This document shows, piece after piece, positions 20,490 through 27,504 of a stretch of 64,000 bases of DNA. Origin of the DNA: Bifidobacterium angulatum DSM 20098 = JCM 7096 (GTDB lineage: Bacteria > Actinomycetota > Actinomycetes > Actinomycetales > Bifidobacteriaceae). The notes under the pieces are model-generated. The model was given only the letters and a program-made list of their open reading frames with translations, had not been told where the DNA came from and made no database searches. The stretch covers positions 1,488,001 to 1,552,000 of the forward strand of contig NZ_AP012322.1 in NCBI RefSeq assembly GCF_001025155.1, given 5' to 3'. Numbering within the stretch: the stretch's first letter is position 1; the number at the start of each line of letters is the position of its first letter. A program made the translations under genes and the position numbers.

Positions 20490-20730
20490 GCTCCTCGTCA
20501 CTTATCACTTCGTTGGTCTATGTACGAGGACGATCCGCCGGTTTCCCGGCACACCGCGGTACCACCTCGCTTGCCACAGCCGGCCGTTGCTTACCGCAAC
20601 ACCGCGTGACCGCTTGATGCTCGGCTGTGTCGGGCCGATCCCGTCGGTTCTACTAGGCCGGACCGCTCGCCTCTTCGGCTCGCAATCCACGCCGTTCTTC
20701 CGAAAGCTCCCCGCTGATAACGGATCGATG
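20490..20730 (-). promoter_or_regulatory. T-box leader of ileS, translational type
   Basis: On the minus strand the hallmark AGGTGGTACCGCGG lies at 20567-20554; its UGGU can pair with the ACCA end of uncharged tRNA-Ile. A short Stem I is closed by CGATCC (20727-20722) and GGATTG (20688-20683) with an ATC isoleucine specifier at 20718-20716. The block AGTAGAACCGACGGG is typical of actinobacterial ileS T-boxes. TCCTCGT (20530-20524) is complementary to ACGAGGA (20498-20492), the ileS ribosome-binding site, so uncharged tRNA should free the site rather than prevent termination. Pairings are read by eye. Confidence 0.92.
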
Positions 20731-20898
20731 CTTTGTAGCGTGTTGTCGCTTTCGCGTTTCAGCGCTTTACTGTACCACGCCGTGCGAACCGAACAGATCG
20801 CGCTTGCAAGGATTGGACACCCATGCTGCACATCGCTCCCCCATGCATGCCGCATCGCCTTGAACTCGAGACAACAGACCGTTGCGACACGCCGGTAA

Positions 20899-20928
20899 TT
20901 GACATTCCGACCGAAGCGGGCTTATTCT
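20899..20928 (+). promoter_or_regulatory. Promoter of the tRNA-Val/Val/Gly cluster
   Basis: TTGACA at 20899-20904 and TATTCT at 20923-20928 with an 18-bp spacer, ending 12 bp before the first tRNA. Confidence 0.6.
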
Positions 20929-20940
20929 AACACTCGCTTC

Positions 20941-21012
20941 GGGCGGTTGGCGCAGAGGTAGCGCACTTCCCTGACACGGAAGGGGTCACAAGTTCGAATC
21001 TTGTATCGCCCA
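20941..21012 (+). tRNA. tRNA-Val (anticodon GAC)
   Basis: Cloverleaf: acceptor GGGCGGT/ATCGCCC, anticodon stem CTTCC/GGAAG with loop CTGACAC giving GAC, T-arm loop TTCGAAT, discriminator A. CCA is not encoded. First of a three-tRNA cluster. Confidence 0.96.
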
Positions 21013-21057
21013 CGCGAAGCGGATGAGAAGCTCACGAGAGTGAGCGGAACATCCCGC

Positions 21058-21130
21058 GGGTGATTGGCGCAGCGGCTAGCGCACTTCCTTCACACGGAAG
21101 GGGTCGTAGGTTCGATTCCTACATCACCCA
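21058..21130 (+). tRNA. tRNA-Val (anticodon CAC)
   Basis: Cloverleaf: acceptor GGGTGAT/ATCACCC, anticodon stem CTTCC/GGAAG with loop TTCACAC giving CAC, T-loop TTCGATT, discriminator A. Very similar to the preceding tRNA-Val, consistent with an old duplication. Confidence 0.96.
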
Positions 21131-21163
21131 CTGAATTTCTGCTTCTCACGGCAGAAATTCGTT

Positions 21164-21236
21164 GCGGACATAGCTTAGTTGGTAAAGCGCAACCTTGCCA
21201 AGGTTGAGACCGCGGGTTCGAGTCCCGTTGTCCGCT
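21164..21236 (+). tRNA. tRNA-Gly (anticodon GCC)
   Basis: Cloverleaf: acceptor GCGGACA/TGTCCGC, anticodon stem CAACC/GGTTG with loop TTGCCAA giving GCC, T-loop TTCGAGT, discriminator T. Encoded CCA follows at 21237-21239, unlike the two tRNA-Val genes. Confidence 0.96.
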
Positions 21237-21244
21237 CCACTACG

Positions 21245-21272
21245 AAAGGCTCCCATCTGGGAGCCTTTTCTG
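21245..21272 (+). terminator. Terminator of the tRNA cluster
   Basis: AAAGGCTCCC / GGGAGCCTTTT stem with a 4-bp loop and T-rich tail, directly behind tRNA-Gly. Confidence 0.85.
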
Positions 21273-21363
21273 TTACTTGGGAACCTCGTGAGACTACACT
21301 GCTAGTAAATGCGATGCGCATAGCACCGCTCACGCAACGGCACAACACCCAAGGATGGCAAAG

Positions 21364-22494
21364 ATGGCAGACTCAGCACACACTCATTCCCAAGCAAACC
21401 AAACCAATGAAAGCGCCACTGGCACGCTCGCGTCATTCCCTGAAATCACACCGGCCATGCTGCGGAACGCCGAAGCCTGGACGGAAACCGACGGCGACCT
21501 GGAAGGCCTCTCCCCCGAACAAACCATCGGCATAAAAGGCATGCGCTACGGCTCCATCCTGTGCGACACCTCGCGTTCCGAACTCTGGCACACGCCGGAA
21601 GGCATCGACACCATCGCCGACATCCCCTACCTGCCCGACGGCGGCTACGACAAGGCATCAGGCCAATGCCGCGGCCATCTGCTCGACCTCTACCTGCCGC
21701 ACGACGCCGTGCTGCGCGGCGGCAAGACGCTGCCCGTATACATCGACATCCACGGCGGCGGATTCACCTACGGATACAAGGAACTGAACCGCAACTTCAA
21801 CGTGCATCTGGCCGATCAGGGATTCGCCGTGTTCTCGTTGAGCTACCGCCCCGCACCCCAGACCAATCTGCGCGGGCAATTGGCCGACGTGCAGGCGGCG
21901 TTGCGTTGGATCACAGCGCATCTGGCCGATTACCCGGTCGATCCGAACGCGATATTCCTGACCGGAGACTCGGCAGGCGGCGCGTTGACCATGCTGACGC
22001 TCGCCATCGAGAACAATGCCGAAGCCGCAGCCGCATTCGGCGTGGACGAACCGAGCGACATCGGATTCGCCGGCGCCGCCCCGGTGTGCGGCACATACAG
22101 TCTCGCCTCGGCTGCAACGGTCGCCGCGACCTACGGCAAGGCAGGCTCCATGTACGACCCCTCCGACCGCGAGCACCTTGAGCACATGCTGGGCGCGGGC
22201 TTCTTCGCCGGTCTTGACGCCGCAGATCCGAAGTTCCTGACGGTTGAGGGACTAGTGGGAAACGTTGATTTTCCACCGTTGTTCATCACCACATGCAGTG
22301 ATGATTTTCTGGAGGCGGATAATCTTGCGCTGGCTTGCGCATTGTCGCGCAAGGGTGCGGATTTCGAATTGTATGATCCGAAGCCGAAGCGGCATGAGTC
22401 GTTGGGGCACGTGTTTGTGATCGGCATGCCGTGGCTGCCGGAAAGCGTCGAGTGCTTGAAGCGCATTCGTCGTTTCTCGTATGACCGCTGCTGA
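21364..22494 (+). CDS. Alpha/beta hydrolase-fold esterase/lipase (HSL-like)
   Basis: Predicted cytoplasmic carboxylesterase of the hormone-sensitive-lipase-like (alpha/beta hydrolase fold-3) group, 376 aa. Evidence: oxyanion-hole motif YIDIHGGGFTYGY, nucleophile elbow FLTGDSAGGALTML, acid region TTCSDDFLEAD and His in ESLGHVFVIG. No signal peptide. The start at 21364 follows AAGGATGG; an ATG 9 bp upstream is within the site. Single gene between the tRNA cluster and a convergent ABC exporter; substrate unknown. Confidence 0.87.
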   Translation: MADSAHTHSQANQTNESATGTLASFPEITPAMLRNAEAWTETDGDLEGLSPEQTIGIKGMRYGSILCDTSRSELWHTPEGIDTIADIPYLPDGGYDKASGQCRGHLLDLYLPHDAVLRGGKTLPVYIDIHGGGFTYGYKELNRNFNVHLADQGFAVFSLSYRPAPQTNLRGQLADVQAALRWITAHLADYPVDPNAIFLTGDSAGGALTMLTLAIENNAEAAAAFGVDEPSDIGFAGAAPVCGTYSLASAATVAATYGKAGSMYDPSDREHLEHMLGAGFFAGLDAADPKFLTVEGLVGNVDFPPLFITTCSDDFLEADNLALACALSRKGADFELYDPKPKRHESLGHVFVIGMPWLPESVECLKRIRRFSYDRC

Positions 22495-22529
22495 GCGGTT
22501 CCCAGCTTGCGCCGGCCAATGCGCTCTCC

Positions 22530-22575
22530 CTGTGGTTGCCTTCCCGCAACAAACGCTGTTGGAAAGCAACCACAG
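22530..22575 (+). terminator. Hairpin downstream of the esterase
   Basis: 15-bp inverted repeat (CTGTGGTTGCCTTCC at 22530-22544, complement at 22561-22575, one mismatch), 36 bp after the esterase stop. No strong T-tract. Confidence 0.5.
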
Positions 22576-22688
22576 GTTGCCTCGTCGGCATATTTATGCG
22601 CGTCTATATATCAGCCATGGCACGGCTCTCGAATTATTCGGCATGACCGCCACCATGAACTATCTACCTACTTACAATCCCAATCAGG

Positions 22689-22748
22689 TACGGTGATGGC
22701 CGTGTCGGGAGCCACGCATGCGTGGCTCCCGACACGGCCATCACCGTA
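22689..22748. repeat. 60-bp perfect palindrome between convergent genes
   Basis: Two uninterrupted 30-bp arms meeting at CGCATGCG (centre between 22718 and 22719). It sits about 50 bp past the ABC exporter stop and about 195 bp past the esterase stop, so a bidirectional terminator is the simplest reading. The rest of the 304-bp gap shows no gene. Confidence 0.9.
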
Positions 22749-22798
22749 TTCGCCTAGAGCATTGGCTCTTCATGTACAACGAGCTGAACGGCCCCCGT

Positions 22799-24832
22799 TT
22801 ACTCCAGTTCCACGGCTCCCGTGTACAGCTGGTAGTATTCGCCCTTCTGTGCGATGAGCTCGTCGTGCGAGCCGCGTTCGATGATGCGGCCATGGTCGAG
22901 CACCATGATCACATCGGAGTTGCGCACGGTGGACAGGCGGTGTGCGATCACGAACACGGTGCGCCCCTTCATGAGGTTGTCCATGCCGGCCTGCACCACT
23001 TCCTCGGTGCGGGTGTCGATGGAGGACGTCGCCTCGTCCAGGATCATAGCGGGCGGGTCGGCCACAGCGGCGCGGGCGATGGAGATCAGCTGGCGCTGGC
23101 CTTGGGACAGGCCGGAGCCATCGCCTTCGAGCACGGTCTGGTATCCGTTGGGCAGCATGCGGATGAAACTGTCCGCGTTGGTGAGCTTGGCGGCCGCGAT
23201 GCACTCCTCGTCGGTGGCATCGAGCCTGCCGTAGCGAATGTTGTCCATCACGGTGCCGGTGAACAGGTTCACGTCCTGCAGCACGATGCCGAGCGACTTG
23301 CGCAGGTCGGGCTTTCTGATGCCCTTGACGGAAATGCCGTCGTACAGGATCATGCCTTCCTGGATGTCGTAGAAACGGTTGATCAGATTGGTCACCGTGG
23401 TCTTGCCGGCACCGGTGGCGCCGACCAGCGCGACTTTCTGACCGGGCTTGGCGAACCAGGTGATGTCGTGCAGCACGGGCTTACTCGGGTCGTAGCCGAA
23501 GGTCACGTCGGTGAAGCGCACGTCGCCCTGCAGCAGGGTGAGACGCCCGTCGGGCGAGGTGATCGCGTTCTCGCGTGCCTTCCTTGCCACTTCCGCGGCC
23601 TTGGGGCTCAACGACTGCGCGGCCTTGAGCGAGCGCATGCCATCGTCGCCTTCCTCGCGCTTCCATGCCCAGTGGCCGGTCTCGTGATCGACTTCGGTCA
23701 TAGTGCGGCCGTCCTCGCCGAGTTCGACGTTGACGAGTGTCACGGAACCGCCGTCATCCTCGGGCTTTTCGTCCATGAGCTGGAAGATGCGGGATGCGCC
23801 GGCGAGCGCCATCATCACCATGTTGAACTGCATGGAGACCTGGCCGAGCGGGTTGACGAAGGAGCGGGACAGTGTCAGCAGGGAGATGAGGGTGCCGAGG
23901 GTGAGTGTTCCCGCGCCGGAAAGGCCGAAGTTGCCCACGCCGGACAGTGCCATGAATCCGCCGACGATGGCGAGCAGGATGTAGAGGATGTAACCCATGT
24001 TGCCTACGACGGGCATGGTCACGTTGCCCCAGGTGTTCGCTTCGGCGGAGGCCTTGTACAGTTCCTCGTTCTTCTCGTCGAAGGTCTTCTGGGTGGCGTC
24101 CTCATGGTTGAAGACCTTGATGACCTTCTGACCGTTGACGGATTCCTCGACGAAGGCGTTCACGTCGCCGATCCACATCTGCTGCTTGACAAAGTAGCGG
24201 CCGGAGCGGGAGACGATGGCGCGCACGACTACGAACAGGATCGCGGCGAACACGAGTACGAAGATCGTGACCGGCACCGACAGCCACAGCATGGAGACCA
24301 GTGCGGCCAGTGCGGAGATCACGGAGGAGAACATCTGCGGGAAGGACTGGCTGATGGCCTGGCGCAGGGTGTCGGTGTCGTTGGTGTAACGGCTCATGAT
24401 GTCGCCGTGCTCGTTGGTGTCGAAGTAGCGGATCGGCAGTGTCTGCTGGTGGGCAAACATGTCGTCGCGGATCTTCTTCAGGGTGCCTTGTTCGACGGTG
24501 ACGATGAGCCACTGCCATAGCCAGCTGCAGAAGGTGCCGGCGGCGTACAGGCAGGCCATGAGTGTCAGGACGCGTAGCAGCGGGCTCCAGTCGGGGTTCT
24601 TCACGCCGACCAGCGGCAGAATGTAGTTGTCGATCAGCGACTGCAGGAACAGTGCGGATCCGGCTTGGGCGGCCGCGCCGACCAGAATGCACAGTACGAT
24701 CGCCACGACATGCCACTTGTATTGGAAGATGTAGCCGAAGATGCGCTTGGTGGTTCCCGGCGCGGCTTTCTGCATCGGCGGTTTTGCGCCCGGCTTGGTT
24801 TGCATGGTTTGCTCAGCGGTTTTCTTGCTCAT
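22799..24832 (-). CDS. ABC exporter half-transporter, catalytic partner
   Basis: Type IV ABC exporter subunit, about 677 aa: six-helix membrane domain then an ATPase domain. Walker A is VGATGAGKTTV, the signature is GLSQGQRQL (LSQGQ instead of LSGGQ), Walker B is AMILDEATSSID with the catalytic Glu, and the H-loop is IAHRLSTV. An insert of about 90 residues between membrane and ATPase domains is longer than usual. Start at 24832 because AGGAGGT lies 6 bp upstream; an earlier ATG overlaps the stop of the preceding gene. Together with the next subunit it forms a heterodimer; substrate (drug, lipid or peptide) unknown. Last gene of the marR operon. Confidence 0.93.
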   Translation of the reverse strand: MSKKTAEQTMQTKPGAKPPMQKAAPGTTKRIFGYIFQYKWHVVAIVLCILVGAAAQAGSALFLQSLIDNYILPLVGVKNPDWSPLLRVLTLMACLYAAGTFCSWLWQWLIVTVEQGTLKKIRDDMFAHQQTLPIRYFDTNEHGDIMSRYTNDTDTLRQAISQSFPQMFSSVISALAALVSMLWLSVPVTIFVLVFAAILFVVVRAIVSRSGRYFVKQQMWIGDVNAFVEESVNGQKVIKVFNHEDATQKTFDEKNEELYKASAEANTWGNVTMPVVGNMGYILYILLAIVGGFMALSGVGNFGLSGAGTLTLGTLISLLTLSRSFVNPLGQVSMQFNMVMMALAGASRIFQLMDEKPEDDGGSVTLVNVELGEDGRTMTEVDHETGHWAWKREEGDDGMRSLKAAQSLSPKAAEVARKARENAITSPDGRLTLLQGDVRFTDVTFGYDPSKPVLHDITWFAKPGQKVALVGATGAGKTTVTNLINRFYDIQEGMILYDGISVKGIRKPDLRKSLGIVLQDVNLFTGTVMDNIRYGRLDATDEECIAAAKLTNADSFIRMLPNGYQTVLEGDGSGLSQGQRQLISIARAAVADPPAMILDEATSSIDTRTEEVVQAGMDNLMKGRTVFVIAHRLSTVRNSDVIMVLDHGRIIERGSHDELIAQKGEYYQLYTGAVELE

Positions 24833-24846
24833 TTCCGTACCTCCTC

Positions 24847-26676
24847 TCATTGCAGTTCCTCAGGCTGTGCCTGGTTCTTGGTCTGCGACTCGTAGATGGA
24901 ACGGTATTCGTCGCAGGTTTTCAGCAGTTCCTCATGGGTGCCAGATGCGGTGATGCGGCCTTCCTCCATGACGAGGATCATGTCGGATTCCTGCACGGAT
25001 GCGATGCGCTGGGCGATGATGATCTTCGTGGTGTCGGGGATCTCGTTATGGAACGCGGCGCGGATCAGCTGGTCGGTCTTGGTGTCGACCGCAGAGGTGG
25101 AATCGTCGAGGATCAGGATCTTCGGCTTCTTCAGCAACGCGCGTGCGATGCACAGACGCTGGCGCTGACCGCCGGAGACGTTGGTGCCGCCCTGCTCGAT
25201 GTAGGTGTCGTACTTGTCGGGGAATTCCTGGATGAAGCCGTCGGCCTGGGCCAGCTGGCAGGCGTGGCGGATCTCCTCGTCGGTGGCGTTCGGGTTGCCC
25301 CAGCGCAGATTGTCGGCGATGGTGCCGGAGAACAGGACGTTCTTCTGCAATACCATGGCGACCTGGTCGCGCAGCACTTCCATGTCGTAGTCGCGCACGT
25401 CGACGCCGCCGACCTTGAGCGAGCCGGAGGTCACGTCGTACAGGCGCGGCACGAGTTGCACCAGGCTGGATTTTGCGGAGCCGGTGCCGCCGACGATGCC
25501 GACGGTCATACCGGAGCGGATCTTCAGGTTGATGTTGTCAAGCACCGGCTTTTCGGAATTATCGGAGTAGCGGAAGTTGACGTCGCTGAATTCGATGGAA
25601 CCGTCGGCCACTTCCTTGACGGGATCGGCCGGATTGGTCACCGTGCTTTCCTCGTTGAGCACCTGGCAGATGCGTTCCGCGGAAGCCTGGGAGATGATGC
25701 ACATGACGAAGATCATGGACAGCATCATCATGGCCATGAGGATCTGCATGGCGTAGGTGACCAATGCGGTCAGGTCGCCGGTGGTCAGGCCCAGCGCGGC
25801 ATTGTTGCCGGAGGCCACGATCTGCTTGGCGCCCATCCATGCGATGAGGATCATCGAGACGTACACGCAGACCATCATGAGCGGGTTGTTGAAGCTCATC
25901 ACGCGGTCGGCCTTGCTGAAGTCCTTGTAGATGCGCTGGGAGATACGGCCGAACTTGGTGATCTCATGGGATTCGCGGGTGTAGGACTTGACCACGCGGA
26001 TGCCTTGCAGGTTCTCGTCGACCACATTGTTGAGCTTGTCGTAGGTGTGGAACACGCGTTCGAACACCGGGTGCACGTACACTGCAAGTCCGCACAGTCC
26101 GATGGCGAGAATCGGGATGCAGGCCAGGAACACAAGGGAGATCGACGGGCTGATGCGGAACGAGAAGATCCAGGCCACGACCATCATGATCGGGGCGCGC
26201 ACGCCCATACGGATGATCATGGAATAGGCGTTCTGCAGGTTGGTCACGTCGGTGGTAAGCCTGGTGATGATCGAACCGGTGGAGAACCGGTCGATGTTGG
26301 TGAAGCTGAAGCCCTGCACCTTTTCGAACTCGTCGTGGCGCAGGTTCTTGGCGAAGCCGGCGCCGGCGATCGCGGCGAACTTGCCGGCGAGGAAGCCTGC
26401 GGCGAGCGAGCACAGCGAGCACAGCAGCAGAATCAGGCCGAATTTGATGATGGCCGGCATGCTGCCGCCGCTGATGCCTTCGTCGATGAGCGAAGCCATT
26501 ACCGTGGGGATGAGAATTTCGAGAATGCCTTCGATGACCACGGCCACCGGGGTGAGAATGCTGACTTTTTTGTATTCGCGCAGCGATCTGCCGAGCGTAC
26601 GCAGCATATGCCGCTTGGGGCGCTTGGCCTGCGCAGCCTGCTGGGGCTGCGCCGCGGCTTGTGTTGTTGCCGTCAC
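24847..26676 (-). CDS. ABC exporter half-transporter, degenerate-site partner
   Basis: 609 aa; membrane domain (about residues 35-330) and ATPase domain. Walker A GGTGSAKSS, good signature NVSGGQRQR, but Walker B reads LILDDSTSAVD (Asp in place of the catalytic Glu) and the H-loop is IIIAQRIAS (Gln in place of His). This is the pattern of the inactive-site half in heterodimeric exporters of the LmrCD/BmrCD/TmrAB kind: its intact signature completes the active site of the partner. The GTG start overlaps the marR stop (GTGACG... over TAG) and follows AAAGGAAC. Stop and next start are coupled. Confidence 0.93.
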   Translation of the reverse strand: MTATTQAAAQPQQAAQAKRPKRHMLRTLGRSLREYKKVSILTPVAVVIEGILEILIPTVMASLIDEGISGGSMPAIIKFGLILLLCSLCSLAAGFLAGKFAAIAGAGFAKNLRHDEFEKVQGFSFTNIDRFSTGSIITRLTTDVTNLQNAYSMIIRMGVRAPIMMVVAWIFSFRISPSISLVFLACIPILAIGLCGLAVYVHPVFERVFHTYDKLNNVVDENLQGIRVVKSYTRESHEITKFGRISQRIYKDFSKADRVMSFNNPLMMVCVYVSMILIAWMGAKQIVASGNNAALGLTTGDLTALVTYAMQILMAMMMLSMIFVMCIISQASAERICQVLNEESTVTNPADPVKEVADGSIEFSDVNFRYSDNSEKPVLDNINLKIRSGMTVGIVGGTGSAKSSLVQLVPRLYDVTSGSLKVGGVDVRDYDMEVLRDQVAMVLQKNVLFSGTIADNLRWGNPNATDEEIRHACQLAQADGFIQEFPDKYDTYIEQGGTNVSGGQRQRLCIARALLKKPKILILDDSTSAVDTKTDQLIRAAFHNEIPDTTKIIIAQRIASVQESDMILVMEEGRITASGTHEELLKTCDEYRSIYESQTKNQAQPEELQ

Positions 26677-27251
26677 TATTGTTCCTTTCCTGTTTCCTCT
26701 GCTTGTGATTCGTCTATTTCTTCGGCGTGTAGCGCCAGGCTGGAATACCGGTTTTCGTTTCCGATTGCCCCGGTTTGGATCAGATTCGTCTGCATCACGT
26801 CGAGCGTGTGCATGAATCCGAGGATTTCAGCGTCGCTCAGGCCTTGTAGCAGTAGTTTTTCCATGGCCACCGCATTGCCGTATAGCTCATCGTCGATATG
26901 CCGAGCCTTGTCGGTGAGGACGATTTTCTTCAGTCTCGCGTCCTGCGGCACCGGCTCGCGCGCGATCAGCCCCTTGCGTTCCATCAGTCCCAGAACCCTG
27001 CACGATGTCGACCGGGTAATGCCGAAACGTCGTTCCACATCCTGCGGGAACACGTCGCGGTCGGCGTTGCGTACAAGGTACCTGATGATGTCAATGTTGG
27101 CACTGCTCAATTCCTCGACTTCCTGCGGTCGAGTGACCGCAAGATACCGGTTGATGACATTGTGCAGCGTCCGAATGGCGACGCTCGGCGGCTTACATAC
27201 GCCTTGCTCCCAAGCCTTGGCGAATGCGGGATTGACTGGATCCACCTCCAT
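26676..27251 (-). CDS. MarR-family transcriptional regulator
   Basis: 191 aa, probably a dimeric winged-helix repressor of its own operon with the two exporter genes. The core DNA-binding part is VEELSSANIDIIRYLVRNAD...RRFGITRSTSCRVLGLMERKGL, followed by the wing REPVPQDARLKKIVLTDKAR. I start at MEVDPVNPAF (ATG at 27251); longer readings would extend through the operator region and are rich in Cys without family similarity. The stop overlaps the first ABC gene. Twin palindromes upstream (27288-27316) are likely operators. The ligand is probably a substrate of the exporter (inference). Confidence 0.9.
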   Translation of the reverse strand: MEVDPVNPAFAKAWEQGVCKPPSVAIRTLHNVINRYLAVTRPQEVEELSSANIDIIRYLVRNADRDVFPQDVERRFGITRSTSCRVLGLMERKGLIAREPVPQDARLKKIVLTDKARHIDDELYGNAVAMEKLLLQGLSDAEILGFMHTLDVMQTNLIQTGAIGNENRYSSLALHAEEIDESQAEETGKEQ

Positions 27252-27287
27252 GTTCGCTTCTGTTGTCACAATCCGCCAGTGTAAATC

Positions 27288-27316
27288 GTTGTACATACAA
27301 CAGTTGCATATACAAC
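27288..27316. promoter_or_regulatory. Two MarR operator palindromes
   Basis: GTTGTACATACAAC (27288-27301) and GTTGCATATACAAC (27303-27316): two GTTG-YA-TACAAC palindromes with starts 15 bp apart, 37-65 bp upstream of the marR ATG, where the promoter should be. Confidence 0.75.
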
Positions 27317-27370
27317 ATTCCAGCGTGTCGCATGGCTTTCGACCCGCACTGCGGCTTTGCATAACGTCCA

Positions 27371-27433
27371 TCCAAAAGAAAGGCCGAGGAGCCCGACCCG
27401 CACCGGTTCCATCGCGGATCAGACCCCTCGGCC
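27371..27433 (-). terminator. Terminator of the GH3 gene, minus strand
   Basis: Arms GGCCGAGG (27382-27389) and CCTCGGCC (27426-27433); on the minus strand the hairpin is followed by TTTCTTTTGG. It lies about 70 bp after the GH3 stop. Confidence 0.65.
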
Positions 27434-27504
27434 ATGCATCTCCATCAGGTTATCTCTAGACAGATAATCCTTCAATGCGTAATTATCGTTACCGTCCCGG
27501 TCTT

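Noticed and set aside
17248..20898. A 1216-codon open frame on the plus strand
   Set aside because: Exact antisense of ileS and its T-box; no start site, composition typical of high-GC antisense frames.
22718..27459. Long plus-strand open frames (600 and 965 codons) opposite the ABC exporter genes
   Set aside because: Antisense of well-supported genes; Val/His/Gly-rich shadow sequences without family features.
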